A stretch of 64,000 nucleotides of DNA from Tolypothrix bouteillei VB521301 (GTDB lineage Bacteria; Cyanobacteriota; Cyanobacteriia; Cyanobacteriales; Nostocaceae), in contig NZ_JHEG04000001.1 of NCBI RefSeq assembly GCF_000760695.4, forward strand, positions 1,954,717-2,018,716, written 5' to 3'. The translations under genes were made by a program, and so were the position numbers. The notes beneath the pieces were generated by a model, which saw only the letters and a program-made list of their open reading frames with translations, had not been told where the DNA came from and did not search any database. Within the stretch, counting starts at the first letter, position 1; each line of letters opens with the position of its first letter. Below, piece by piece: positions 9,904 through 19,025 of this stretch.

Positions 9904-11634
9904 TTGAAAACACGCTCTCATTACTGGCATCTCCTACCATATATCCGACCCCAATGGCAAACAATCCTTAAAGGATTTGTTGGCATTATAGGATATGTAC
10001 TGGCAACCCTAGCACTGATCTCGCTTGTCAAGGAATTGTCAAATGCCTTTGGCAAAGGTAATGCGATCGCAATTGCCGAAATTCTGGGTATTTTAGGTGG
10101 CGTGTTTCTTGTGAGGGGCTTTTTTCAGTCCGTACAAGATATCTACATGGCAAAAGCTGCTCTGAGAGTTGCTTTTCACGTCCGCAAGCAGGTTTACACC
10201 CATCTCCAAAAATTAAATTTCAGCTATTTTGAAACAGCAAAAGCAGGCGATCTATCTTACCGACTTACCGAAGATATAGATCGGGTGGGAGAAGTCGTAC
10301 ACAAACTTTTTCACGATTTTATTCCCTGCTCCTTGCAGTTAATAGCCATTCCCATTTATATGATTTACCTCAACTGGCAACTTACGCTCACTACAGTGAT
10401 TGTTGCACCGTTGATGGGTCTTTTGATTGGATGGTTTGGCGAACGGTTGCGATTGTTCTCCCTCAAAAGCCAAAATCGTGTTTCAGATTTATCATCTATA
10501 CTGACTGAAGTTTTTAGCGGTATCCGTATAGTACAAGCTTTTGCAGCCGAAGATTATGAGATTGCTCGATTTAGCCGTGAAGCCGAACGTGCTTTAAAAG
10601 CAAAATATTCCACCGAACGGCTTAAAGCCATTCAAATTCCCATTGTTGGTTTTCTACAAGCAGTGAGTTTTTTGCTGCTTTTATTGTTTGCCGCATGGCA
10701 GATCGATAGCGGTAATTTGACTGTAGCAGAGTTTTTTAGTTTCCTAGCAGCAGCTGCATCCTTAATCGATCCCATAAGTCACACAACTAACAATTACAAC
10801 GAATTTAAACAAGGCGAAGCGTCAGTTGACCGTGTTTTCGAGTTATTAGCTATTCAACCAACAGTTGTAGAAAAACCAGATGCTATCATACTTCCAACTG
10901 TTACCGCAAAGGTAGAGTATCGTCACGTCTCCTTTGCCTATAAATCCGGCGAACCCGTATTAAAAGATATTAGTTTACTAGCAATGCCAGGAGAAGCAAT
11001 TGCTTTAGTTGGTGCTTCTGGTGCAGGTAAAACGACTTTTGTCAACCTCTTACCTCGCTTTTACGATCCGAATGCAGGTCAAATCTTGATTGACGGTGTG
11101 GATATTCGGGATGTGACACTGCACAGTTTGCGGCGACAAATTGGTATTGTTCCTCAAGAAACTATCATGTTTTCTGGAACCATTGCTCAAAATATCGCTT
11201 TTGGGCGAGATTCGTTTGATATGGCAGATGTTGAGAACGCAGCTAAAATTGCCAACGCTCATAAATTCATCTCTCAATTACCAGATGGTTACTATACCTG
11301 GGTTGGGGAAAGAGGCGTCAATTTATCAGGCGGACAAAGGCAAAGAATTGCGATCGCCCGTGCTGTTCTCCTCAATCCCAGAATACTCATCTTGGACGAA
11401 GCGACGTCTGCTTTAGATTCTGAATCAGAAGCTTTGGTGCAAGAAGCATTAGAAAGGCTTATGGAGGGGCGCACTGTGTTTATTATCGCTCATCGTTTAA
11501 GCACGGTACGACGGTGCGACCGCATTTTAGTTCTTGAAAAGGGACAAATTGTAGAATCAGGAACTCACGAGGAATTGTTGGCGTTTGAAAACCGTTATGC
11601 ACGGTTCTATTCCCAGCAATTTAGCATGAAATAA
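9904..11634 (+). CDS. ABC exporter, fused permease and ATPase (MsbA/HepA-like)
   Basis: 576 aa half-transporter. The exporter-type membrane domain spans about 20-300 with five to six helices; the ATPase domain spans about 335-576. Walker A is GASGAGKTT near 370, signature LSGGQRQR at about 474, Walker B ILILDEATSALD at about 494, and H-loop IIAHRLS near 529. The start is TTG (MKTRSHYWHLLPYIRPQW), with no clear Shine-Dalgarno, but this N-terminus is what cyanobacterial homologues have. Related proteins flip lipid A or glycolipid, or export polysaccharide (HepA in heterocyst envelopes). The next gene, a mannosyltransferase-like membrane protein, makes a glycolipid or glycan substrate plausible but unproven. 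Confidence 0.85.
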   Translation: MKTRSHYWHLLPYIRPQWQTILKGFVGIIGYVLATLALISLVKELSNAFGKGNAIAIAEILGILGGVFLVRGFFQSVQDIYMAKAALRVAFHVRKQVYTHLQKLNFSYFETAKAGDLSYRLTEDIDRVGEVVHKLFHDFIPCSLQLIAIPIYMIYLNWQLTLTTVIVAPLMGLLIGWFGERLRLFSLKSQNRVSDLSSILTEVFSGIRIVQAFAAEDYEIARFSREAERALKAKYSTERLKAIQIPIVGFLQAVSFLLLLLFAAWQIDSGNLTVAEFFSFLAAAASLIDPISHTTNNYNEFKQGEASVDRVFELLAIQPTVVEKPDAIILPTVTAKVEYRHVSFAYKSGEPVLKDISLLAMPGEAIALVGASGAGKTTFVNLLPRFYDPNAGQILIDGVDIRDVTLHSLRRQIGIVPQETIMFSGTIAQNIAFGRDSFDMADVENAAKIANAHKFISQLPDGYYTWVGERGVNLSGGQRQRIAIARAVLLNPRILILDEATSALDSESEALVQEALERLMEGRTVFIIAHRLSTVRRCDRILVLEKGQIVESGTHEELLAFENRYARFYSQQFSMK

Positions 11635-11683
11635 TTTAGTTTGAGATTGGAAAGAATTTGTGTCTGCGGCTTGAGTGCTTACT

Positions 11684-12835
11684 ATGACAAAACTAACTTC
11701 AGAAGCAACCAATCTTTGCAAAAAATATAAGCTGACAACTCAAGGATTCCTTTTTGTTATTGCAATGTGGTTGGTTAGCCGCCTTGTTATTGTGGTTGCA
11801 ATGCAAGTCATTGCTCCAATACTTTACACATCTCCAGTACAAACACATTGGCGAACTGCACATCCACTTGACTTTGTTCCCGGTTTTATTCCCGAACCCA
11901 GTTGGGAGCTCTTTTCCCATTGGGATGGTAAATGGTATCGGCGAATTGCACTGACAGGTTACGACTATTTAGATGACGGGCAACAGCATTCTATTGCTTT
12001 TTATCCCCTGTTTCCTTTAGTGATTCGTGGGGTAATGATGCTAGGCTTACCCTTTGAAGTTGCTGGTACACTTGTCAGCAATCTGGCTTTTCTTGGTACT
12101 TTGCTGCTGTTATATTCTTGGACAAAAGCTCGTCATGGTATTCACATAGCCCGGTGGGTAATTGCTGTCTTTGCTTGGTGTCCGTTTTCACTCTTTGGGA
12201 CTGTCATTTATACTGAAGGTTTATTTTTATTGCTAACAACTGCGGCTTTACGAGCATTTGACAAACGCCAGCACGTACAAGCAGCTGTTTGGGGTGCATT
12301 GGCAAGTGCAACTCGTGCTACAGGAATCACACTTATACCCGCTTTCCTTTTTGTGGCTTGGAGAGAAAAAAGACCTGCGATCGCCTATGCAGCAGGTTTG
12401 GCTGTGGGGATTGGGTTAGTTTCATTTAGTTTGTATTGTGGAATTCGATTTGGCGATCCCTTGGCATTTGTTCGCGTACAGAAAGCATGGGCGCAGCCAA
12501 ATTGGTGGTTTATCCTGAGAGATGCAATAGCCGTAGGTAGAGATAGCTTAATTAAAGTTGTAATGGTTTTTGGTGGCGGATACCTGTTATGGTACTTACG
12601 CACCAAAATAAGCCGTGTTGCTATCGCCTATGGTTTTTGCTCGTTGTTATTGATGATTTTTTCCGGTGCTCTCATGTCCGTCAACCGCTATGCTTATGGC
12701 GTTGTGTCCTTATCTATAGCTTTTGGAATGTTGCTTTCGCAACACCTTCGTTGGGGCTACGCTATATTAACCTGGTTCGCCATATCGCTTTTTTTCTACG
12801 CGATTGACTTTGCAATTTGGAATTGGGTAGCGTAG
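11684..12835 (+). CDS. PIG-V-like integral membrane mannosyltransferase family protein
   Basis: About 383 aa with eight to ten membrane helices. After the first helix an extramembrane loop carries HWDGKWYRRIALTGYDY, matching the conserved WDxxWY region of PIG-V/GPI mannosyltransferase-2-like proteins, and YPLFPLVIRG follows. In eukaryotes the family adds mannose to GPI precursors from a polyprenyl-phosphate donor; the bacterial members have unknown acceptors. The start may be the ATG at 11684 or the in-frame GTG at 11675. It lies 49 bp after the ABC exporter on the same strand, so the two may act on the same glycolipid. Convergent with the HlyD gene. Confidence 0.8.
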   Translation: MTKLTSEATNLCKKYKLTTQGFLFVIAMWLVSRLVIVVAMQVIAPILYTSPVQTHWRTAHPLDFVPGFIPEPSWELFSHWDGKWYRRIALTGYDYLDDGQQHSIAFYPLFPLVIRGVMMLGLPFEVAGTLVSNLAFLGTLLLLYSWTKARHGIHIARWVIAVFAWCPFSLFGTVIYTEGLFLLLTTAALRAFDKRQHVQAAVWGALASATRATGITLIPAFLFVAWREKRPAIAYAAGLAVGIGLVSFSLYCGIRFGDPLAFVRVQKAWAQPNWWFILRDAIAVGRDSLIKVVMVFGGGYLLWYLRTKISRVAIAYGFCSLLLMIFSGALMSVNRYAYGVVSLSIAFGMLLSQHLRWGYAILTWFAISLFFYAIDFAIWNWVA

Positions 12836-12906
12836 GAGGATAGGGGGGACAAGGGAGACAAGGGGGAATCTGTATACAAATTCAAAATTGAAAATCCAAA
12901 ATGACA
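12836..12906. repeat. Purine-rich low-complexity spacer
   Basis: Between convergent genes there is a run of GGGGGACAAGGGAGACAAGG type, a sequence style repeated at 23480-23550 and, altered, at the ruvX start. It resembles the short dispersed G/A-rich repeats common between cyanobacterial genes. No strong hairpin plus T-run terminator was seen here. Confidence 0.4.
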
Positions 12907-14451
12907 TCACCTGATTGTTTTGAGATTGTCAATCTGTTCTGAGAATAAATCTGTAAAAATGCTCATAACCGTGCGATCGCGTACCTTAATATTCGCATTA
13001 ATTGACATTCCCGATTGAAGTGGGACTTCTCGATTGCGAACAGCCAAAGATTGACGTTCTAAGCGAATTTTGACAGGAAAACTGTAGTAAGGACGAATTT
13101 GGTCTGGTGGTAAAGCATCAGAACCAATCCAGACAACTTCTCCTTTAATATCACCAAACTCGCTAAAAGGAAAAGAGTCAATTCGGACATCTACTTTCAT
13201 TCCCTCTTTAATAAAACCAATATCTTTATTGGTGATATAAACTTTTGCTGTCAGATCTTCAGTTGGCACAATTTTGAGGACAGCTTGGCTGGGATTAGTC
13301 ACAAAACCAGGATAACGCGCTTGTAAATCAAAAACAATTCCGTCTGATGGCGATCTCAGTTCTTGGTATTGTAAATTTAACCGTGCTTGACTAATTTGAT
13401 TTTCTGTTTCAGCGATCTTTTTATCATTTTCTAAAATTGTCTTGTTCAATTCACTGTCAATTTGAGCAACTTGTTTGTTATTACTAGCAATTTGAGTGAG
13501 CAATTCTTTTTTTGCTGCTGCAATAGTATTTTTGAGCTTTTCTTGTGATTGAGCGATCGCAAAGCGCAAACGTGCTTGCTCTTGCGTTAACCGTTCCACA
13601 TCTGCTTGATGAGTACGAACTTGCTCTTTCTGTTTGAGGAACTGTATCCGAGAAATTGCTCCTTCTACCGCAAGAGGTTCAAAACTGTTGAGAATAGTCT
13701 GATTAACCTCTCGAATATCCCGAGCAGACGATAATTGCGCTTGGTTTTCATTGAGTTGTTTTTTTAATTGATCTGTCTGCAATTGGTCGGAGGAAACTCG
13801 AGCCTGCAATTCCGCTTGACTAAATTCTATACGAGCCGCTTCCTCGGGCGAAAAACTTGGATTCTGATATTGTCCATTTAATTGAGCGCGGTAAAGCCGA
13901 TTTTCTGCTATTAACGCTGCTCTGCTCTGAGTCAAAGAAATCAACCCTGGAGGTAACTGGATTTGCGAGATCGATAACGATGTATTCGAGCTTGTATTTT
14001 TACCAGCAAGCTGCGCTCGGTAGAATTGATTCTCCTGCATTAAAGCAGTACGAATTTTGAGAAGTGAGATTAATTGAGACCTAACTGCTGTGGGATCTAG
14101 TCTTAAAAGCACATCACCACGGCGGACTCGTTGTCCGTCTTTCACAAGGACAGCTTTTACGACTCCAGCCACGGGAGCCTGCACTTCCTTCACGGTTCCT
14201 TGAGGTTCCAATTTTCCTTGACTGGGAATTGCTTCCTCAATTTTCGCGAAATGTGCCCAAATCAACACTAAGGCTGTGACTCCTAAAATTCCCCAAAGGA
14301 TAGCTCGCGACCAGATTGGCGATTGTCGCAGGACAACAGAGCGAGCAAATTTATTATCTTCAGTAGAAGTATTTACAGGTACTCTAACTTCGGGTTCTAA
14401 CACCCTTGATGACGGAAGCGGTTCTGGGTTGCATTGAATTGATTTGTTCAT
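12907..14451 (-). CDS. HlyD-family membrane-fusion (adaptor) protein of a type I exporter
   Basis: 514 aa. A single N-terminal membrane anchor at about 47-68 follows a cytoplasmic tail of about 45 residues. Then come a lipoyl/barrel half (GTVKEVQAPVAGVVKAVLVK near 83-103), a long coiled coil at about 130-355, and the returning half (ELRSPSDGIVFDLQARYPG) with the C-terminal beta domain. It links the inner-membrane ABC exporter to an outer-membrane channel. It is the last gene of parvulin, ABC exporter, HlyD on the minus strand, with 52 bp after the exporter. No TolC-type channel is present in the window. Confidence 0.88.
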   Translation of the reverse strand: MNKSIQCNPEPLPSSRVLEPEVRVPVNTSTEDNKFARSVVLRQSPIWSRAILWGILGVTALVLIWAHFAKIEEAIPSQGKLEPQGTVKEVQAPVAGVVKAVLVKDGQRVRRGDVLLRLDPTAVRSQLISLLKIRTALMQENQFYRAQLAGKNTSSNTSLSISQIQLPPGLISLTQSRAALIAENRLYRAQLNGQYQNPSFSPEEAARIEFSQAELQARVSSDQLQTDQLKKQLNENQAQLSSARDIREVNQTILNSFEPLAVEGAISRIQFLKQKEQVRTHQADVERLTQEQARLRFAIAQSQEKLKNTIAAAKKELLTQIASNNKQVAQIDSELNKTILENDKKIAETENQISQARLNLQYQELRSPSDGIVFDLQARYPGFVTNPSQAVLKIVPTEDLTAKVYITNKDIGFIKEGMKVDVRIDSFPFSEFGDIKGEVVWIGSDALPPDQIRPYYSFPVKIRLERQSLAVRNREVPLQSGMSINANIKVRDRTVMSIFTDLFSEQIDNLKTIR

Positions 14452-14503
14452 GGTTGATTGTTGTTTGTTAGTGGTTGTTTGTTATTTGTTTTTCTAATAA
14501 CTA
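14452..14503. repeat. Heptamer-type repeat spacer (GTTTGTT / TTAGTGG units)
   Basis: The spacer between the exporter and HlyD genes consists of GTTTGTTAGTGG-like units, related to the perfect hairpin on the other side of the exporter gene (17529-17577). This is typical of short tandemly repeated repetitive sequences in heterocystous cyanobacteria. Confidence 0.5.
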
Positions 14504-17500
14504 CTAACTACCAGCCACTAACTCTTGTTGTTGATAGAGGCAGTAGTAACGACCTTTTTGCGCCATAAGTTCTTCGTGGGTTCCTTGTTCGACAACGGCT
14601 CCTCGATCTAATAGCAAAATTACGTCAGCATTCTTAACAGTGCCTAAACGATGGGTAATAAAAAAGACAGTGCGATCGCGAAATGCTGCTGCTAAATTAA
14701 GGCAAACTTCTCGCTCTGACTGGTAATCTAAAGCACTCGTTGCTTCATCTAAAATGAGTAAGCGAGGATTTTGTAGAATTACACGAGCAATTGCAATGCG
14801 CTGTCTCTGTCCTCCTGAAAGAGCTGAACCTCTTTCTCCTACTCTCGTGTTATAGCCATTGGACAGAGACATGATAAAGTCATGTGCTGCAGCTATTTTT
14901 GCTGCTTGTATAATTTCTTCGGGTGTCGCATCTGGATGAGTCAACGCTATATTCTCCTGAACTGTTCCATCAAATAAGAGAGAATCTTGAAGTACCATAC
15001 CAATCTGACGGCGTAGGGAATACAGTTCTACTTTGGCAATATCATAGTCATCAATAAAAATTCTGCCTGATTCTGGTTCGTAAAGTCGTTGTAAAAGCTT
15101 TGTTAAAGTGCTTTTTCCTGAGCCACTTTGTCCAACAATTCCAACAAATTGTCCGGGTTGAAAATCAATATTAATATTTTTCAGTTGCAATGAACCGTTA
15201 GGGTTAAAGCGAAAAGAGACATTTTCATACTTAACAGCCCCACGAATAGAAGGCATAGGAATGTTCTGACGGTCTAACTCTGTAACTTCTGCAGGACTAT
15301 CCAAAATATCACCAAGCCGTTCTAGAGAGAGTGCTGTCTCTTGAAAGTTTTGCCACAATTGCGTTAAACGCAGTAACGGTGCTGTCACGTAACCAGCAAT
15401 AATGCGAAAGGCAATCAATTGTCCTAAAGAGAGTTTTCCTTGAAGAACTAAGGATGCTCCTACCCATATGACTAATAAACTAGAAACCTGGTTGAGAAAA
15501 TTACTTGTGACGTTAGCACCAGTAGAAGTAACAACAGTTTTAAAGCCAGCATCGACATAGTTAGCATAGCGCTCTTGCCACTGCCAGCGCGATCGCAACT
15601 CTATATTTTGTGCTTTTACTGTTTGAATACCTGACATCACCTCCACCAAATAAGATTGAGCTTCGGCATTGCGTTCTGCTTTATTTCGTAACTGCTGTCG
15701 GATTACGGGGGAAACTACTATTGTTAGAAAGGCAAAAAGTGGCACAGTTGCTAGAGCAACTAAAGTTAGCAACCAACTATACATTGCCATCACCACTATA
15801 TAAATGACGGAAAACACAGCATCTAAGACCACTGTTAAAGCAGTTCCTGTAAGAAATGAGCGAATGTTTTCCAATTCCTGAGCGCGAGTGGCTAACTCTC
15901 CTACAGGACGTTTTTCAAAATAACGCAAAGGTAGACGTAGCAAATGGTCAATAATTTCTGAGCCTAAAGTGAGGTCAATGCGGTTAGTTGTATCAACAAA
16001 TAAATAGGTACGCAGGCTTGTCAGGAGTCCTTCAAAAAAAGATAAAATTAACAGTAATATACCTAAAATATTGAGAGTACCAAAACTATTTTGTATAATA
16101 ACTTTATCAATAATGAGTTGAACGATCAGAGGATTCGCCAAACTAAAAATTTGAACCAAAAATGAAGCAAGTAGGACTTCAAGGAGAACTTTACTGTATT
16201 TTATCAAGGAAGGAATAAACCAACGCAAGCTAAATTTTTGCTTGGGTGTGTACTTAGTTGGTTTAAGTAGTAATACCTGACCTTCTGCACCCCAATTTTC
16301 GATAAAATTACCTATTTTTTGATGTATTAGCCCTATTTCTGGTACTGCTAACACAAGCTTTTGTTCGCTGATTTCATAAAGGATAGCAAAACTATCTTGC
16401 CATCGAATCATAGCAGGAGGTTGCAGCTTGGTAATTCCAATAGCATTGATATTGTTAATTAATTGAGCATTTAATCCTACTAATTCAGCAATAGCACCAC
16501 AAAGTTGTAATGACAAAGTTTGAGTTCGCTGAATTTGATTATCTAGCACTTTTGCGATCGCATCTCGACGAAAAGGAATGTTCCAATATTGACTGAGCAT
16601 ATGAAAACAAGCTAGAGTTGCATTCTTTGGTCCTCGACCTTGAATGTAGGGATAATTGGAATTAGGCGAACCCGATTGATAAAGAACTCCTGCTTCTAAT
16701 TTAGGTGGATTTTCTGGTGCATAGAAAATTGCTTCGGAAGAATGAATTGTAAAAGAAGAATCAAAATCTTCATCGTCGATGCTTTCTACTTCATCCTCTT
16801 TAAGTGGTAAACCTATCAAACGAGGTTTAACAGAACCTTGTCCTACGATTTCACTTGTCTTAGTTTTAATGTCTAAAAGAGTTCCTACAGGAAATTTTTC
16901 AGAAACTTTACTACTTATAAACCAATCTAATGTAGGATCGAGTTGAACATTAGTTTTTTTATTTTTCCCAAGAGTCAGAACAGTTGCTTCGTTAGATAAC
17001 TTGAAAGCGAGTTCTGCAATATCGGATACAGCATAAGAGTTTAGTATAGCTTCACTATTAGCTCGTCGCGCCAGTTCAATACCTAATAATTCAAAAATTT
17101 CAATAATACTACAACGATTGTAAAATTCTAGCGCAAATGTTGGATAGTTCTCTAATAAGCTTAAAAATTCTGTTGCAGGTAAATTTACACAAATTGTTTC
17201 CTCCGAAGCAATGACTGTTTCACAAGGAACTCCCCTTATCAAACTGACCCAACCCAAGATTTCCCCCGATTTAAGTAGTTGCAGTGTAATGGGCATTTCA
17301 GTATTTGGATCGTTCGCTAGTAAACGTGCTTGTCCCTCATAAATAATTGATACTTGAGAGGATATATGTTCGTGTGTGAGAATTATTTGACCCATGCGAT
17401 AACGCAAAAGCTGTAGCTTAGGCAACAACTTTGCTAGTTCTTGTGCTGAGAGTTGACTAAAAGGGATTAAGTTGGTTAAGAAATCTTGAATAGAGGCTTT

Positions 17501-17512
17501 AGTATGACTCAT
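14504..17512 (-). CDS. HetC-like ABC exporter with cNMP-binding-type domain and degenerate C39 domain
   Basis: 1002 aa. Domains in order: cyclic-nucleotide-binding-like domain at about 15-140; linker; C39-like domain at about 288-418; exporter membrane domain at about 435-720; ATPase at about 760-1000 with Walker A (VGQSGSGKST, near 793), LSGGQ at 898 and Walker B LLILDEATSALD. The C39 catalytic residues appear lost: the DCG cysteine position reads N-A298-T, the HFVVL histidine position reads S374 in SFAIL, and the aspartate position is V390. It should therefore bind rather than cleave leader peptides, as in HlyB. HetC shares the cNMP/C39/ABC plan, but the hetC name is not assigned. Upstream is a parvulin, downstream HlyD. 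Confidence 0.88.
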   Translation of the reverse strand: MSHTKASIQDFLTNLIPFSQLSAQELAKLLPKLQLLRYRMGQIILTHEHISSQVSIIYEGQARLLANDPNTEMPITLQLLKSGEILGWVSLIRGVPCETVIASEETICVNLPATEFLSLLENYPTFALEFYNRCSIIEIFELLGIELARRANSEAILNSYAVSDIAELAFKLSNEATVLTLGKNKKTNVQLDPTLDWFISSKVSEKFPVGTLLDIKTKTSEIVGQGSVKPRLIGLPLKEDEVESIDDEDFDSSFTIHSSEAIFYAPENPPKLEAGVLYQSGSPNSNYPYIQGRGPKNATLACFHMLSQYWNIPFRRDAIAKVLDNQIQRTQTLSLQLCGAIAELVGLNAQLINNINAIGITKLQPPAMIRWQDSFAILYEISEQKLVLAVPEIGLIHQKIGNFIENWGAEGQVLLLKPTKYTPKQKFSLRWFIPSLIKYSKVLLEVLLASFLVQIFSLANPLIVQLIIDKVIIQNSFGTLNILGILLLILSFFEGLLTSLRTYLFVDTTNRIDLTLGSEIIDHLLRLPLRYFEKRPVGELATRAQELENIRSFLTGTALTVVLDAVFSVIYIVVMAMYSWLLTLVALATVPLFAFLTIVVSPVIRQQLRNKAERNAEAQSYLVEVMSGIQTVKAQNIELRSRWQWQERYANYVDAGFKTVVTSTGANVTSNFLNQVSSLLVIWVGASLVLQGKLSLGQLIAFRIIAGYVTAPLLRLTQLWQNFQETALSLERLGDILDSPAEVTELDRQNIPMPSIRGAVKYENVSFRFNPNGSLQLKNINIDFQPGQFVGIVGQSGSGKSTLTKLLQRLYEPESGRIFIDDYDIAKVELYSLRRQIGMVLQDSLLFDGTVQENIALTHPDATPEEIIQAAKIAAAHDFIMSLSNGYNTRVGERGSALSGGQRQRIAIARVILQNPRLLILDEATSALDYQSEREVCLNLAAAFRDRTVFFITHRLGTVKNADVILLLDRGAVVEQGTHEELMAQKGRYYCLYQQQELVAGS

Positions 17513-17621
17513 GAGTTTTGAAATGATTAGTTGTTAGTTGTTAGTTGTTAGTGGTTCTTGTCCACTAACAACTAACCCTTCTGGTATTTCTTTACAAGGA
17601 AGTTTCGAGAACACCAATCCC
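17513..17621. repeat. Heptamer tandem repeat with perfect 15-bp hairpin
   Basis: TTAGTTG units repeat about four times from 17529. GTTAGTTGTTAGTGG (17540-17554) pairs perfectly with CCACTAACAACTAAC (17562-17576) around a 7-nt loop. It lies between the parvulin and exporter genes on the transcribed path, so the mRNA would carry the hairpin; it could modulate read-through or stability. It lacks a U-run, so it is not a classic terminator. Confidence 0.7.
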
Positions 17622-18389
17622 CTAGGTTGGGAAATTCGTGTACGGGGTTGGACTCACCACTAACTGTTCTTTTTCATTCCTCAGTTTTTGAAGCTGTTCT
17701 GTAAGCCAATTTTCAAAGAGTTCATTGAGGAGGCGAGATTTCATTGCTTCATCCAACTGTGCCGAGAGATATTTCTCTAAGCGCACTATGACAAACCACT
17801 CACCAATACGAGTAGGAGGCAAAAGTTTACCTGGTTGGTTGCTAGACAGAAATTGCACTATTCCTGGATGAAGTGCAGATAGTTCAACAGGACCAACTAA
17901 GCCGCTCGTTTGGGCTTCCGGACCTTGTGAATATTCTCGTGCTAGTTCTGTAAAGGACTGTTCTTTCGCCAAAATACGAAAGTAGAGTTCTTGAGCAACT
18001 CCTGCATCTTGAGTTCTCAGTAGAGAATAAATTACTTTGTCCAGTTTTGTTTTGCACTGGAAAAAGTAGGGTTCCAACATTTTCCCCCAAGTTGCTTGCT
18101 TGAATTTTTCGATTTTGAGTCTGCGAGTAACGATTCTCTCTAGCTGCGCTGGTGACAAATGGTAGTATGCCATCCATGCTCTGACATCAGCTTCATTTTT
18201 AAACTGATGTTCGGCATAAAACTGCCGTTGAGTTTGGGCAACTTCATCAGGTGTACACTCTATTAGTTCAACAGCCTCATCCAGAATTAACTCCCTCAGG
18301 AACTGAGGTAGCATTTGATAGCTAGCCAGTAAGGAAGTTAATTCACTCGCTTTGATTGTACGGTTACCAATTTGCAACACTTCAGTCAT
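17622..18389 (-). CDS. Parvulin-type peptidylprolyl isomerase (PpiC/SurA-like)
   Basis: 255 aa without a signal peptide. A helical SurA-N-like region (1-115) is followed by the PpiC domain at about 115-215 (FTELAREYSQGP, SGLVGPVELSALHPGI, GEWFVIVRLEKY). In many cyanobacteria such a parvulin precedes a C39-type exporter and a HlyD gene, and it may keep the exported protein in a transport-competent state. That role is inference from gene order. The ATG at 18389 lacks an obvious Shine-Dalgarno. It begins the type I secretion set on the minus strand. Confidence 0.8.
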   Translation of the reverse strand: MTEVLQIGNRTIKASELTSLLASYQMLPQFLRELILDEAVELIECTPDEVAQTQRQFYAEHQFKNEADVRAWMAYYHLSPAQLERIVTRRLKIEKFKQATWGKMLEPYFFQCKTKLDKVIYSLLRTQDAGVAQELYFRILAKEQSFTELAREYSQGPEAQTSGLVGPVELSALHPGIVQFLSSNQPGKLLPPTRIGEWFVIVRLEKYLSAQLDEAMKSRLLNELFENWLTEQLQKLRNEKEQLVVSPTPYTNFPT

Positions 18390-19025
18390 TCACTGCGAGA
18401 CACTTGAAAATGCATAGTCTGCTTGGTGCTGCGCCCTGTGTTTGTAGATGTTATTTAAACAGCAGAAAGAAGTTGGTTATGCTTTTAGCTCTCTCAAGAG
18501 TCGTTTTCCCCTCTGCACCCACCAGTAAAGGCAAACTCACTTCTTCCATACGCTAGCTATTTTAATAACGAATTATACAATTGATGTGTATCTTAACAAT
18601 AGTACATATAATAATATAAAATTTTATATGACTGGTAAAGCCAGTCTTTGTCGGGAAAGGCAGAGGGCACCTTTGCTTGAGACATTTATGGAATACTGCC
18701 TCCAGCAAGTTTCTGTAATTTCCCTAGCATACCCACTCCCGCCACAGGCAACTAGAGCGCCAGTTCAGTAAAAGTACTTGACCTAAAACGCTAGCTATGC
18801 AATTTGTTAGAATTGGGGATTTTAGTATTCGGTTTTTATGCGATTTCTAAAAATCTGACCCAAATATTTTACGGAAAATCGGTATTTTACCCTAGCCTAC
18901 ATAATTAGTTTTTGTCAACAAATATTAGTGGATCGGTGCTCTAGCGAACAAGGGAGGACAAACGTGGTGAGGCTCGGGACCCTAGCAATAGGGATATTAA
19001 AGCAGTAATGTCTTAAGAATCCCCT
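18390..19025. other. Intergenic region upstream of the secretion genes
   Basis: 636 bp. I looked for a small secreted-peptide precursor (double-glycine or Nif11-like leader) on both strands and found none. A 61-codon open frame at 18586-18771 has no supporting features. A small stem CCCTA-GCAA-TAGGG at about 18980-18993 lies just beyond the 3' end of the minus-strand gene at 19026 and could act in termination. The promoter of the parvulin gene must lie here. Confidence 0.4.

Noticed and set aside
14504..17512. Naming the exporter HetC itself
   Set aside because: The domain plan matches HetC, but the heterocyst neighbours (hetP, hetL) are absent and paralogues share the plan.
17529..17577. 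CRISPR-like array
   Set aside because: The repeats are contiguous 7-bp units with no spacers of constant length; no cas genes in the window.
18390..19025. Possible peptide precursor for the type I exporter
   Set aside because: No open frame with a double-glycine, Nif11-type or RTX motif was found; the 61-codon frame at 18586 has no ribosome site or leader features.
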